From positions 1 through 22,255 of IMG/VR virus record IMGVR_UViG_3300037584_003502: 22,255 bases of DNA; one strand, given 5' to 3'. Positions 1-10,300 of this stretch are shown here, in pieces (within the stretch, counting starts at the first letter, position 1; every line of letters starts with the position of its first letter). A program made the translations under genes and the position numbers. The stretch comes from a virus. Under the pieces are notes generated by a model. It was not told the origin of the DNA and did no database searches. It saw nothing but the letters and a program-made list of their open reading frames with translations.

Positions 1-2739
1 GTTACTGCAAAAGTTTCTACAAATAAACATAAATTTGTAAGTGCAACAACAGGGATTGTAACTGATACAAGTAACAACTCTTATAATGTTTCTGATGCTG
101 ATTATAATCCAGCAACAGGAGAATTGATTCTAACAAGCACTAGTCATGGATTTGTTGGTTATTCAACCATAACACCTACAAATGCTTCATATGCACCATC
201 TACTGGTGTATTGACACTTACAAAGAACGGTCATGGATTTAATGTTGGTGATCAAATTCTTATTGCAGATAACTCATTAACATTTACTTGTACTAAAGAT
301 GGTAATGTAACCAAGCACCATTATCCAAGACCAACAGATCCTTATAGTGGTAAATGGTTAACTATTACAAATAAAACTATTAATACATTTAAAGTTAACG
401 TTAACCCAAATCCATCATCAGAACAATATCCACATACTTTTATTTCTCCTGCACTTAATGGATGTGTAGCAAAAGCAAATCAAACTATTGCTATTGAGGG
501 TGGTGGTTTAGTAATGACTTGTGAACATGATTTGCATCAAACACTTCATCCATATCCACGTACAACTGATCCTGCATATAATGTTCAATTACCTATCGGT
601 AGAGTAACTCCAAACACATTTAGTGTTCAGGTTGGAAAATCTCCTGCAGGAACTGGTGGAGCACTAGAATTTACTATTAATAATCGTGGTGGAAGATACG
701 TAAATCCAGAACTACAAATTCCACAACCAAGTTATGAGAATGTACCTATTACTGGTGTTTCTAGATTGGGTGTTGGTTTAACAGACGCAACTGGTAAAAA
801 TCTACTACTTAATTTGGGAGTTGGTGCTGCAAGTACTAATGTTGGAGCTGCACGTAGTATGTTTGAAATATCAGATTTCGCAATTGCTAGAGCAGGACAT
901 TCATTTAAAATTGGAGATAAGTTTAAACCAGAAGGTTTAGTTACTGATAAGAGATTGCAAAAACCATTACAAGATTTTGAACTTGAAGTTGTTGAGACAT
1001 TCAATGATTACTTTGCTGCTTGGCAGTTTGGTGAAATGGACTTCATTGATAGTGTTGATAGTTTACAGGATGGATATAGAAAGAGATTCCCATTATTCTT
1101 TAATGGTCAATTATTGAGTTTTGAAATTGATGAAACAGCAGTTCTTTCTTCACAAATAGATCTTAATGCTGTTCTATTAGTATTTGTTAACGGTGTTCTT
1201 CAAACTCCAGATATTTCATATCAGTTCCAAGGTGGTACAACCTTTACATTTACAGAAGCACCATTAGATAGTGATAAAGTTGATATATTCTTCTTCCTCG
1301 GTCAATTAGGGGTTGATATTGAAATTGTCGATGTAACAGAAACAATTAAAATTGGTGATGATGTTAGAATTAGACAACATCCAAATCACATAGATCCAGA
1401 TAATCCACCTGTTACTATAACACAGGAAACTGATAGAATTATTAAAGAAATTCTGTCTTCTGATTTGATAGAATCTTCTGTATATACTGGTCCAGGAATT
1501 AATGAAGATATTCCTAAACCACTTGAGTGGACAAAACAAAAGAATGATCTATGGATTAAAGGATCATTGATATCAAAATCTAGAGAATCTATTGAACCTC
1601 AAATTTATCCAACAGCAAAAATTATTGGTGATGTAACAACTTCTAGTGGTACAATTGGTGGATTATCTGATGGAATATTTGTAGATGATGCTGAAGCATT
1701 CTTCTATGAAGAAGGTCCTCTACATTTAGATGCTAATGATAGATATGGAATCACTATTACATCAGTTGATGCATTAATTACAACTCCAGATACAAATCAA
1801 GTTTCTGCAGGATTTACTGCAACAGTTTCAAACAATTCTATTGTCACTGCAATAACTACAACTAATGTTGGTTCTGGATATACGGATGGAACTTATATTT
1901 TAAGTTTCTCAGCACCTTCTGAGGTTGGAGTTGGAGTTGGAACAACTGCTACTGGCACAGCTACCATAACAAATGGTTCTGTAGCATCAACACAGATTAC
2001 AAATGCTGGTTTTGGATATACTCATTCTTCATCTCCACAAATCTTAATTTCTAGATCAGAATATGAAGTTGAGAAAGTAACTAAAATACAAAATTCTTTA
2101 GGATTTACTGGTATTATAACTGGTATAACCACTACAACTGGAACTAATGGTAATCCATTAGCACTTAAGTTCTATTTCTATGCAGATAAGAATGCTACTG
2201 ATCTAAAAGCTGGATATCCAGTATTAATACAAAATACTCCATTCACATTATCTGGTGTCACAACAACTGGAGAACATATTGAATTTAATGATGGATCTAT
2301 TCAAACAACAAATAATAGATGGACTGCTGCTAAGGGTGGTATCGCAGTTACTTCAATTGATGGTAATGATAATGAAATTGTTAGTATTGGATCAACTTTC
2401 TTAGATAATATCTACAAAGTTGCTGATATCTATGTTGTTGATCAAAGAGCAGAGATAACATGTAACATTCATAGTGGATCTGAAGTTATTAGTGGATTTG
2501 CTGTTACTGGATATTATGATGGATCATCAGGTAATGCTGGATTAACCACATCATTTGGTAAAATATCTTGGGGTAGATTATCTGGTATAACTAGAGCATC
2601 AAGTCCAATATCTATCGGAGTTACTGGTCTAACTGTTGATTCTGGGTTAAGTACATTCCCAACAATTCAAAGAAGAAATTATGATAAATCTTCCTTAAAG
2701 GGATTGAGAAATACAGGTGCTATTAGAATTCAAATCTAA
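1..2739 (+). CDS. Large baseplate/virion structural protein, gp7-like by position (5' end missing)
   Basis: The reading frame is open from base 1 to the TAA at 2737-2739 (912 visible residues), so the gene starts upstream. The TTG at 124 is only an internal codon. Its position just before gp8 matches T4 gene 7, the baseplate wedge initiator (1032 residues). I see no decisive gp7 motif, so this is inference from gene order plus resemblance to the large structural proteins of marine T4-like phages. Visible parts are: two copies of a Y-x-P-x-T-G-x-L-x-L-T...HGF unit (residues 35-80); two Cys/YPR/TDP repeats (about 96-191); a middle part with few repeats; two G-x-G-Y beta-repeats (about 624-673); and a C-terminus ending in R-N-T-G-A-I-R. 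The protein is Thr/Ser/Gly/Asn-rich with almost no Cys, as in extracellular beta-structured virion parts. No membrane segment or signal peptide is visible. It could instead be a tail-fibre protein. Confidence 0.75.
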   Translation, partial: VTAKVSTNKHKFVSATTGIVTDTSNNSYNVSDADYNPATGELILTSTSHGFVGYSTITPTNASYAPSTGVLTLTKNGHGFNVGDQILIADNSLTFTCTKDGNVTKHHYPRPTDPYSGKWLTITNKTINTFKVNVNPNPSSEQYPHTFISPALNGCVAKANQTIAIEGGGLVMTCEHDLHQTLHPYPRTTDPAYNVQLPIGRVTPNTFSVQVGKSPAGTGGALEFTINNRGGRYVNPELQIPQPSYENVPITGVSRLGVGLTDATGKNLLLNLGVGAASTNVGAARSMFEISDFAIARAGHSFKIGDKFKPEGLVTDKRLQKPLQDFELEVVETFNDYFAAWQFGEMDFIDSVDSLQDGYRKRFPLFFNGQLLSFEIDETAVLSSQIDLNAVLLVFVNGVLQTPDISYQFQGGTTFTFTEAPLDSDKVDIFFFLGQLGVDIEIVDVTETIKIGDDVRIRQHPNHIDPDNPPVTITQETDRIIKEILSSDLIESSVYTGPGINEDIPKPLEWTKQKNDLWIKGSLISKSRESIEPQIYPTAKIIGDVTTSSGTIGGLSDGIFVDDAEAFFYEEGPLHLDANDRYGITITSVDALITTPDTNQVSAGFTATVSNNSIVTAITTTNVGSGYTDGTYILSFSAPSEVGVGVGTTATGTATITNGSVASTQITNAGFGYTHSSSPQILISRSEYEVEKVTKIQNSLGFTGIITGITTTTGTNGNPLALKFYFYADKNATDLKAGYPVLIQNTPFTLSGVTTTGEHIEFNDGSIQTTNNRWTAAKGGIAVTSIDGNDNEIVSIGSTFLDNIYKVADIYVVDQRAEITCNIHSGSEVISGFAVTGYYDGSSGNAGLTTSFGKISWGRLSGITRASSPISIGVTGLTVDSGLSTFPTIQRRNYDKSSLKGLRNTGAIRIQI
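103..240 (+). repeat. Tandem protein repeat, Y-x-P-x-T-G-x-L...HGF, two units
   Basis: Two 17-codon units at 103-153 and 190-240 encode the pattern Y-[NA]-P-[AS]-T-G-x-L-x-L-T-x-x-x-H-G-F. They are separated by 36 bases. They form the start of a repetitive beta-rich arm in the gp7-like protein. The repetition is at protein level and the DNA copies have diverged. Confidence 0.7.
286..573 (+). repeat. Paired Cys/YPR/TDP protein repeat in the gp7-like protein
   Basis: Codons 286-342 and 517-573 both encode T-C-x-x-D, a short His-containing spacer, then Y-P-R-x-T-D-P. Each unit is followed by a strand containing N-T-F-x-V. The two units start 231 bases (77 codons) apart. The conserved His, Tyr and Cys suggest a folded repeat domain of a virion arm, possibly metal-binding. 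That role is inference. Confidence 0.65.
1870..2019 (+). repeat. G-x-G-Y beta-repeat, two units, in the gp7-like protein
   Basis: Two G-x-G-Y cores are encoded at 1870-1881 (GSGY) and 2008-2019 (GFGY), 138 bases (46 codons) apart. Each is preceded by a short N-[VA]-G strand, with Ala/Thr/Gly-rich sequence between them. The same pattern recurs in gp8, the giant protein and gp14. Confidence 0.65.
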
Positions 2740-2754
2740 TTAAGCACTATGTAC

Positions 2755-2762
2755 TATAAATA
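2755..2762 (+). promoter_or_regulatory. T4-type late promoter, TATAAATA
   Basis: An exact match to the T4 late promoter core TATAAATA lies in the 60-base gap between the gp7-like gene and gp8, and ends 37 bases before the gp8 ATG. In T4 this element is read by the gp55 sigma factor with the sliding clamp and gp33. The neighbouring bases are A-rich. It should start a late transcript covering gp8 and the giant gene. Confidence 0.8.
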
Positions 2763-2799
2763 AAGAAAAAAAAGTAGTATCGTCTAATTAATAAACAAA

Positions 2800-4368
2800 A
2801 TGTCGGCAATTGTTACTGATCAGTTTAGAATTCTGAACGCCAATAATTTTATAGAGTCAGTAGAGTCTGATAAAAATTCTTATTATGTTTTTATTGGTCT
2901 ACCAAATCCAGCAATAGTTGGTTATGGAAGATCTGAAAATTGGAATACAAATACACCAGATCCTGTTGACAATTTCTCCAGAAATGCACATGCTGGCGAT
3001 ACTATGATGTTTGGAAGAAAAATTTCTTCAGCAAACATTAGAAGAATCATTAAAAGAGTTGATTGGACTGCTGGAACTAAGTATGAAATTTATAGGGATG
3101 ATTATAGTTCTCAAAATCAAAGTCCTATAACTAAAGCGAGTAGATTATATGATTCTCAATATTATGTAATGAACTCTGATTTTAAAGTGTTTATTTGTAT
3201 TGATAATGGTTCTACTGGTGAAAATCCTCAAGGAAATATTAGTCAGGATGAACCTAATTTCACTGATTTAGAACCATCTAGGGCAGGTACTTCTGGTGAT
3301 GGTTATATTTGGAAATATCTATTTACAGTATCTCCTAGTGATATTATAAAATTTGATTCTACAGAATATATTACTGTTCCTAATAATTGGTCAATTAGTA
3401 CTGATTCTCAAATTAGATCAGTAAGAGAGAATGGAGATTCTTCGGTTAATGATAATCAAATAAAACATGTATATATTGATAATGCAGGTGGTGGATATGC
3501 TGATGGTTTAGGTCAAGAGTGTAAAATTATTGGTGATGGTGATGGTGCAAAGGCAAGAGTTGATGTTGTAACTGGTAAAATATCAGATGTTACTGTTAGT
3601 GCTGGTGGAAAAGGTTATTCATATGCACTTGTTGATTTGGGTGCTTTGAATAGTGCTGTTCCTTCCACTACTAGAGCAAAATTGGTTCCAATAATCCCAC
3701 CTGGTTTAGGGCATGGTGCTGATGTTTATACTGAATTAGGTACTGATAAAGTTCTAATTTATGCAAGATTTGACGATTCAACAAAAGATTTTCCAGTAGA
3801 TACTAAATTTTCTCAAGTAGGTATTGTAAAAAATCCAACAGAAGTTGGAACTGCAAATACATATACTGAAACTAATTTTTCATCATTAGAGTCAATTAAA
3901 TTCTCTACGATCAGTGGAACACCTACTGTTGGTGAGAAAATAGTTCAAATTACTGCTACTGGTAATGAAGCAACTGCATATGTTGCATCTTATGATACAA
4001 ATACTCAAGTATTAAAATATTTTAGGGATAGATCTCTAAATTATACTAGTACTGCTGGTAGAGTACAAGACCAACTTGATTATGCTGGTATTTCTACATC
4101 AGGAAGAATATATCAATTTGAATCATCTTCTAATGCAGTCAGAGGTCAAGCATCTAGTTTTTCTGCTAGTGTTGACCAAAACTTTAATGGTATCAGTATT
4201 AATCCTACTGGAACTAAATTAATTAACTTAGGTTCTACCTTTGTAAATGGGTTATCTACATCCGAGATAAATAAAGGATCAGGGGAAGTTATCTATCTTG
4301 ATAATAGACCATTGATTGCTCGAAATTCTCGACAAAAAGAAGACGTTAAAATCATCCTAGAATTCTAA
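2800..4368 (+). CDS. 8: Baseplate wedge protein gp8
   Basis: gp8 is a structural subunit of the T4 baseplate wedge, which assembles around gp7/gp10 in the tail. T4-like signatures seen are: an N-terminal A-I-V-T-x-x-F-R at residues 3-10; G-R-S-E-N-W at 43-48; G-D-G-Y-I-W-K-Y-L-F at 166-175; E-Y-I-T-V-P at 189-194; a Q-V-G-I-V-K-N-P segment at 339-346; and a C-terminus with I-Y-L-D-N-R-P-L-I (498-506) before I-I-L-E-F. These follow T4 gp8 closely (G-D-G-Y-V-W-K-Y-L-F; M-E-N-R-P; final I-L-F-T-F). At 522 residues it is much longer than T4 gp8 (334). Part of the extra length is an inserted segment with two G-x-G-Y units (about 224-275). The ATG at 2800 is the first start after the late promoter. 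No clear Shine-Dalgarno site is present. Confidence 0.93.
   Translation: MSAIVTDQFRILNANNFIESVESDKNSYYVFIGLPNPAIVGYGRSENWNTNTPDPVDNFSRNAHAGDTMMFGRKISSANIRRIIKRVDWTAGTKYEIYRDDYSSQNQSPITKASRLYDSQYYVMNSDFKVFICIDNGSTGENPQGNISQDEPNFTDLEPSRAGTSGDGYIWKYLFTVSPSDIIKFDSTEYITVPNNWSISTDSQIRSVRENGDSSVNDNQIKHVYIDNAGGGYADGLGQECKIIGDGDGAKARVDVVTGKISDVTVSAGGKGYSYALVDLGALNSAVPSTTRAKLVPIIPPGLGHGADVYTELGTDKVLIYARFDDSTKDFPVDTKFSQVGIVKNPTEVGTANTYTETNFSSLESIKFSTISGTPTVGEKIVQITATGNEATAYVASYDTNTQVLKYFRDRSLNYTSTAGRVQDQLDYAGISTSGRIYQFESSSNAVRGQASSFSASVDQNFNGISINPTGTKLINLGSTFVNGLSTSEINKGSGEVIYLDNRPLIARNSRQKEDVKIILEF
3484..3618 (+). repeat. G-x-G-Y beta-repeat pair inserted in gp8
   Basis: Residues 229-233 (A-G-G-G-Y) and 268-273 (A-G-G-K-G-Y) of gp8 share the core seen in three other structural genes here, 40 residues apart. 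G-D-G-D-G-A and a T-G-K-I-S-D-V-T-V strand lie between them. T4 gp8 is shorter and has no such pair that I recall. Confidence 0.6.
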
Positions 4369-4372
4369 AAAA

Positions 4373-7300
4373 ATGCCACAGAAGACTAACTTAAATATAA
4401 GTCCTTATTATGATGATTTTGATAAGGCTGATAATTTTTATAGGGTTCTATTTAAACCAGGATTCCCAGTTCAAGCTAGAGAATTAACTAGTTTACAATC
4501 TATATTACAGAATCAGTTAGAATCTTTTGGAAGTCATATATTCAAAGAAGGATCTATGGTTATTCCTGGATCTGTAACTTATGATAGTACATATTTTTCG
4601 ATTAAAGTAAATGCAGATCATATAGGTATAGATGTCACAGTATATCTTGATGCGTTAATTAGTAATAATAATGGTAAAGGAACAAAAGTAAGAGGTCAAA
4701 ATTCTCAAATAGTAGGAACTATAAAAAACTATATTTTACCTCCTGATGAAGGTGTAGATGATATTACTCTATTTGTAAAGTACACTGAATCTGGTACAAC
4801 TTCAGAAAGTGTTGCTTTTCCTAATAGTGAAATATTAACACTTGAGGAAAATGTTACTTATGGTAATACGACTTTAAATGCTGGAGAATCTATTTTAACT
4901 TTAGTTGCAGAAGATGCAACTGCTATTGGATCAGCTTTTGGTGTTGATACTGGAGTATATTTTATTAGAGGGACTTTTGTAGATGTTACTAAATCATTAG
5001 TTGTTTTAGAACCATATTCAAATAAACCATCCTATAGAGTTGGTTTTGAAATTCTTGAAGAGATAATAAATTCTAATGATGATCCTTCTTTGAATGATAA
5101 TGCTAAAGGTTTTACAAACTATGCAGCACCTGGTGCAGATCGATTTAAAATATCAGTAAATTTAACTAAAAAAGCACTTGATGATTTTAATGATACTAAT
5201 TTTGTAGAATTATTTAAAGTAAGAGATGGTGAAGTTAAGAAAATTCAGAACTCTTCAGTATATTCTGAAATTAAAAAATATCTTGCAAAAAGAACATACG
5301 ATGAATCTGGAAACTATGCTATAAACCCATTTAGAGTTAATATACAAAACTCTTTAAATGATGAAATAAGAACTGCTGGTTTATATACTGAAAATCAAAA
5401 AACGGATGAGGGTAATATTCCTGATGATGACACAATGTGTGTTAAATTATCACCAGGAAAAGCATATGTTAGAGGATTTGACGTAACTTTACCAGGAACA
5501 ACTGTATTAGATGTAGATAAACCTAGAGATACAAAAACAGTTAAGACATCATCCGTTCCATTCAGAATGGGAAGTCTTTTAAAAGTCAATAATATAACAG
5601 GTACACCATTTCTTCAACTTGGTGCAGCACCAAATGGTGATAATGTCATTAAATTATATAATGAAAGAAGAACTTCTGGTGCAAATACTCCTACAGGAAA
5701 TGGACTTGAAATAGGTCAAGCTCGTGTTTATCATTTTGGTGTTTCTGATGCACCATATACTGGTGCAACTACAGAATGGGATTTATATCTTTGGGACGTT
5801 CAAACTTATACTACATTGGAACTATCCAATATGGGTCGCAAAGAAGAACTGGAATCTGTAATACCAATATCAACTTATGTTAAAGGTGCTAGTAGTGGAG
5901 CAACTGGATATATTACGGGACATAGAAATGCGTCTGAAATAGATTTAATACAAACTACAGGAAGGTTTGTTCAGGGAGAAAAGGTAATATTTAATGAACA
6001 AGATACAGTTACCACAGTTGGTATTAGTACTGCATATTCTGGTGCATCTATAGTAAATGTCATTACTCATAGTGTAAATGATATTAAATCTGTTCACCAA
6101 ATAAGTGATACTATTTCCAATAATAAAGTACCAACAAAATTTGGTGCTGATGCAGTATTATATGATCGTATATTACCAAACTTCTCTTTAACTGATACTT
6201 TAACAATTGAAGGTGTAGATGGTACTACGACTAAAGCAACTTGTGCTGGTAGAAGATTTTCAGGTAAAGTAGGAATTAGTACTAATTCTATTGTAGGTTT
6301 TTCAACTGGTTCATCACCAACTACATCAAATCCAGATCAAACTTATAGTAGAGTGTCTGCTATTTCTGCTGATGGAGCAACATTAACTCTTAAAACAGTT
6401 GTAAATGTTCCAGGTGTAAATGGTGGTGTAGATGGTAGTGGTAATCATATGTTACCTGTTGGAGTAACAACATCATCAACATTCAGAGTTAAAGTACCTA
6501 AGATTATAAATCTTAACCGATCTGGATTATATGCTAGATTACCTAGAAAAAATGTTTCTACGGTTGATTTATCCAATTCAAATCTATTAATTACAAAACA
6601 AATAAGTGGTGTAAATGTTAAAACTAACGGTTCTGGCGTTTTAGATATAAACACTTCGGATGCATTGGATAGTAATTCAGGTATATCCAGTATATTCTTT
6701 GAACCATTTGATGCTGAAAAATATACAGTACAGTATGCTAATGGTACTATAGAAACATTAACATCAGATCAAGTTATTGTTCGTAATGATGGTAATGATT
6801 TAAGAATTATTGGATTGAATGACGGTAACTCGCAAGTTTTGATGACTGTTACTGCAACAATGAAAAAAGTTGGACTTAACAGCAAGTCAAAAGATTTTAT
6901 TAGAAGTGAAAAAGTAGAAGTTACAAGAACATCAGGTATTTCAACTAATGGTGGATTGGTAACAACTCAGCAAAATGCACAAAGTAGATATTATGGATTA
7001 AGAGTTGAGGATAAAGAGATATCTTTAAATGTTCCAGATGTTGTTCAAATTCATGCAATATATGAATCTAAAGACACTAATACACCTAGTTTAGATAAAT
7101 TGACATTTGTTTCTGGATTGGGTTTAGATACAAATACAAATGTAGGTGAAAAAATTGTTGGCAAATCAAGTAGAGCAATTGGACAAATTGTTAATAGGGT
7201 ATCTGCTACAGAAATTGAATTTGTTTATTTAAATGCTAATACTTTTAGTGCTGGAGAGACAGTAACATTTAAGGAGACAAATATATCAACAAATATTCAA

Positions 7301-10300
7301 AAAGTAACTCTTGGAAATTATGTTGATAGAACAAACAATTATACTCTTGATAAAGGTCATAAAAAGCAGTATTCGGATTATTCTAGAATAATTAGAAAGG
7401 ATAATTCATCAATACCATCTCATAAATTACTCATCATATTTGATAAGTATCAAATCCATAGTGGTAATAGTGGAGATTTATTCACTGCAAATTCATATAC
7501 TAAAGATAGATATACCTATGATATACCAAAAGTTGGTATTGATAGAGCAACTGATATACTAGATTTCAGACCAAGGGTTAAACCTTTCAATCCATCATCA
7601 ACAACAGATAAATCGCCTTTTGCTTATAATGCAAGAGTTTTTGAAACAGATACTAGTTATGTTGTTGCACCTGATGAAAGTTCAATTGTTGGATATACAT
7701 ATTACTTACCAAGAATCGATAAATTAGTAATTAACAAGTTTGAGCAAGTAAAATTAATTAAAGGTGTATCTGCTGATAAACCAGCACCACCAACAGAATT
7801 TGGTGATGCAATGGAAGTAGCACAAATTACACTTCCTCCATATTTGTATGATCCTATAACGGGACCTACAATTAGATTATATGATAATAGAAGATTTACC
7901 ATGAGAGATATTGGTAAATTAGAAAAGAGAATTGATAATTTAGAGATAATGACTTCTCTAACAGCATTAGAACTTGATACAAAATCTTTGATGGTTACTG
8001 ATGCTAACGGTATTAATAGATTTAAAACTGGATTTATTGTAAATGATTTTAAAGATAGAGATTTCCTTACATCTGGTTCTAGATGTGATGTTGATGTAGT
8101 TAATAAAGAACTTATAAGTGCAGTTGATTTTTGGTCACTTCCAGCACAATTAGCATTTGATATTGGTATTGATACTGAAAGTGCAGATTTATCTGCTAAT
8201 TTGAATCTTTTAGATCCTAATTGTAAAAAAACTGGGGATTTAATAACTCTAGATTATAACGAAGTCGGTTGGATAGATCAACCACAAGCAACTCAGGTTG
8301 AAAATATTAACCCATTCAACGTTATTGTATTTGTTGGTGGAATACTTCTTGAACCTGCATCAGATAACTGGGCAAGAACAATCTATATTGATAAGAATAG
8401 AATTGAATCTACAGGAGCAACTTGGGCAGAACAGGCAAACATAGTGTCTGATAATACAACAGTTGGTACTGATGTTAGTGTAACTTCTGCTGAAGTAGAT
8501 ACTGATCAGGATGAGTTTGATGGTAATCATATTGATACAACCACTACTACAACTACTACAACTACCAATGTTGTAGAAACTTCATTTACAAATACTTTAG
8601 AAGGACCATCTAAGGAATTTGATTACGTTGAAAGTGTTAAAGTTTCTGGACAAGCAGATCCATTTATGCGTTCTAGAAATGTCTCTTTCTCTGCAAATGG
8701 ATTGAAACCACTTACTAAACACTATCATTACTTAGATAGTGGTAGACCAGATATATTCCCCAAACTAACTGAAATTAGTATGATTTCTGGTACATTTGTA
8801 GTAAATGAAAATGTTAGAATTTTAAATAACGGTGTTCAAATTGGTTATGTTCGTGTTAAAGCACCTAATCATAAGTTTGGTGATGCTAGTATATCGGCAA
8901 TTCCAACTGGAATGGGTACAGTTTCTGTAAGTGTTGAAGCATATTCAGTTGATCCTTATGATAGAACTAGACCTGCTCCAGATTCATCTTACTCCGCAAC
9001 ATCTAAATTATTCAACTGTGATGTTGATGCTTTAGCAAATGATACAACATATTTTGGTTATGTTGTAGCAGGTGCAACTCTTGTGGGTGATAGTGGTGCT
9101 ACTGCTACAGTATCCAGAGTGGAACTTATATCTGATAATTGGGGTGATGTTCTAGGTGCTTTCTTCTTTAGAAATGCTAATCAAACACCACAACCACCTG
9201 TTTTATTCTTCTCAGGAACTAAAACCTTTAAGATAACATCAACACCACCAGGAACAGTTACATTACCTGGAAGCACTGCATTCGCTAGTGATGCAACAGG
9301 AACATATTCTGGAACTGGTACAATCATAACTCAATCTACATCAACTGTTGGAGTTAGAAACCCACCCCCACCAGCACAGAAACCAAATGAGACAACAACT
9401 AGTATTTCTATAAATCAAACTTCATCTACAACTAGAGTTGAAGCACCTTATAGAGATCCTTTAGCACAAACATTTACTGTTGATGAAACTGGTGCATTCT
9501 TAACATCATTTGATGTTTACTTTGCAAGTAAAGACCCAAATGCTAAAGTATTTGTTGAACTTAGAGAGGTTGAATTAGGAACACCAACAAGTTTCTTAGT
9601 TCAAGATTTCACTCAAGTTGCATTAAATCCAAATAATATTCAAACATCTACAGATGCTTCTATTGCAACCAATATTAAATTCCCATCTCCAGTTTATCTA
9701 GAGGCAGGAAAGGAATATGCATTAGTATTCTTATCACCTGGATCTGATCTTTATGAGATGTGGGTTGCAACAATGGGTCAAAAGACCGTTAAAACTTCAA
9801 ATCTTCCAGATGTTGAAAGTGTTGTTGTTACTAAACAGTATATTGGTGGTAGTTTATTCAAATCTCAAAATGGAACTATCTGGACCCCAAGTCAATATCA
9901 AGATCTAGCATTTAAACTTTATAAAGCAGAGTTTGTTGATTCTGGTACAGTTACTTTCTATAATACACCAATTAAATCTGGTAATGAAAATACACAAGTA
10001 CTTTCGTCTAATCCAATAAAAACATTACCTAGAAAGGTAAGTTTGGAATTAGATTGGCCTTCTGCTTCATATAATAATGAGGCTGTTGGACAGCATGAAG
10101 ATCAAATACCTATTGGTAGAAAAATTAGTACTGGTAATGTTGCTGATAAAGACGATGATAGTATTACAGGTATCATTGAAAAAATTGGTGCTCCAATATG
10201 GTCAGATTATGGAACAGCATTTAATCATTATGCAAGTAAAGGAAATCCAGTTACTTTAGTAAATGGTGGAAGTGGATATGATTTAGGTTCACTTTCTAGT

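Noticed and set aside
124-126. TTG at 124 as the start of the first gene
   Set aside because: The frame is open upstream to base 1 with the same repeat pattern (Y-N-P-A-T-G precedes it), so the gene continues beyond the window.
4266-4273. GATAAATA near the end of gp8
   Set aside because: It resembles the late core but lies in coding DNA about 100 bases before the giant gene, farther than the other promoters here. In AT-rich sequence a chance match is likely, though a weak internal promoter cannot be excluded.
10077-10259. 60-codon + strand frame inside the giant gene
   Set aside because: It lies wholly within the giant frame and has a Leu/Val/Lys-rich product typical of a shifted reading of AT-rich coding DNA.
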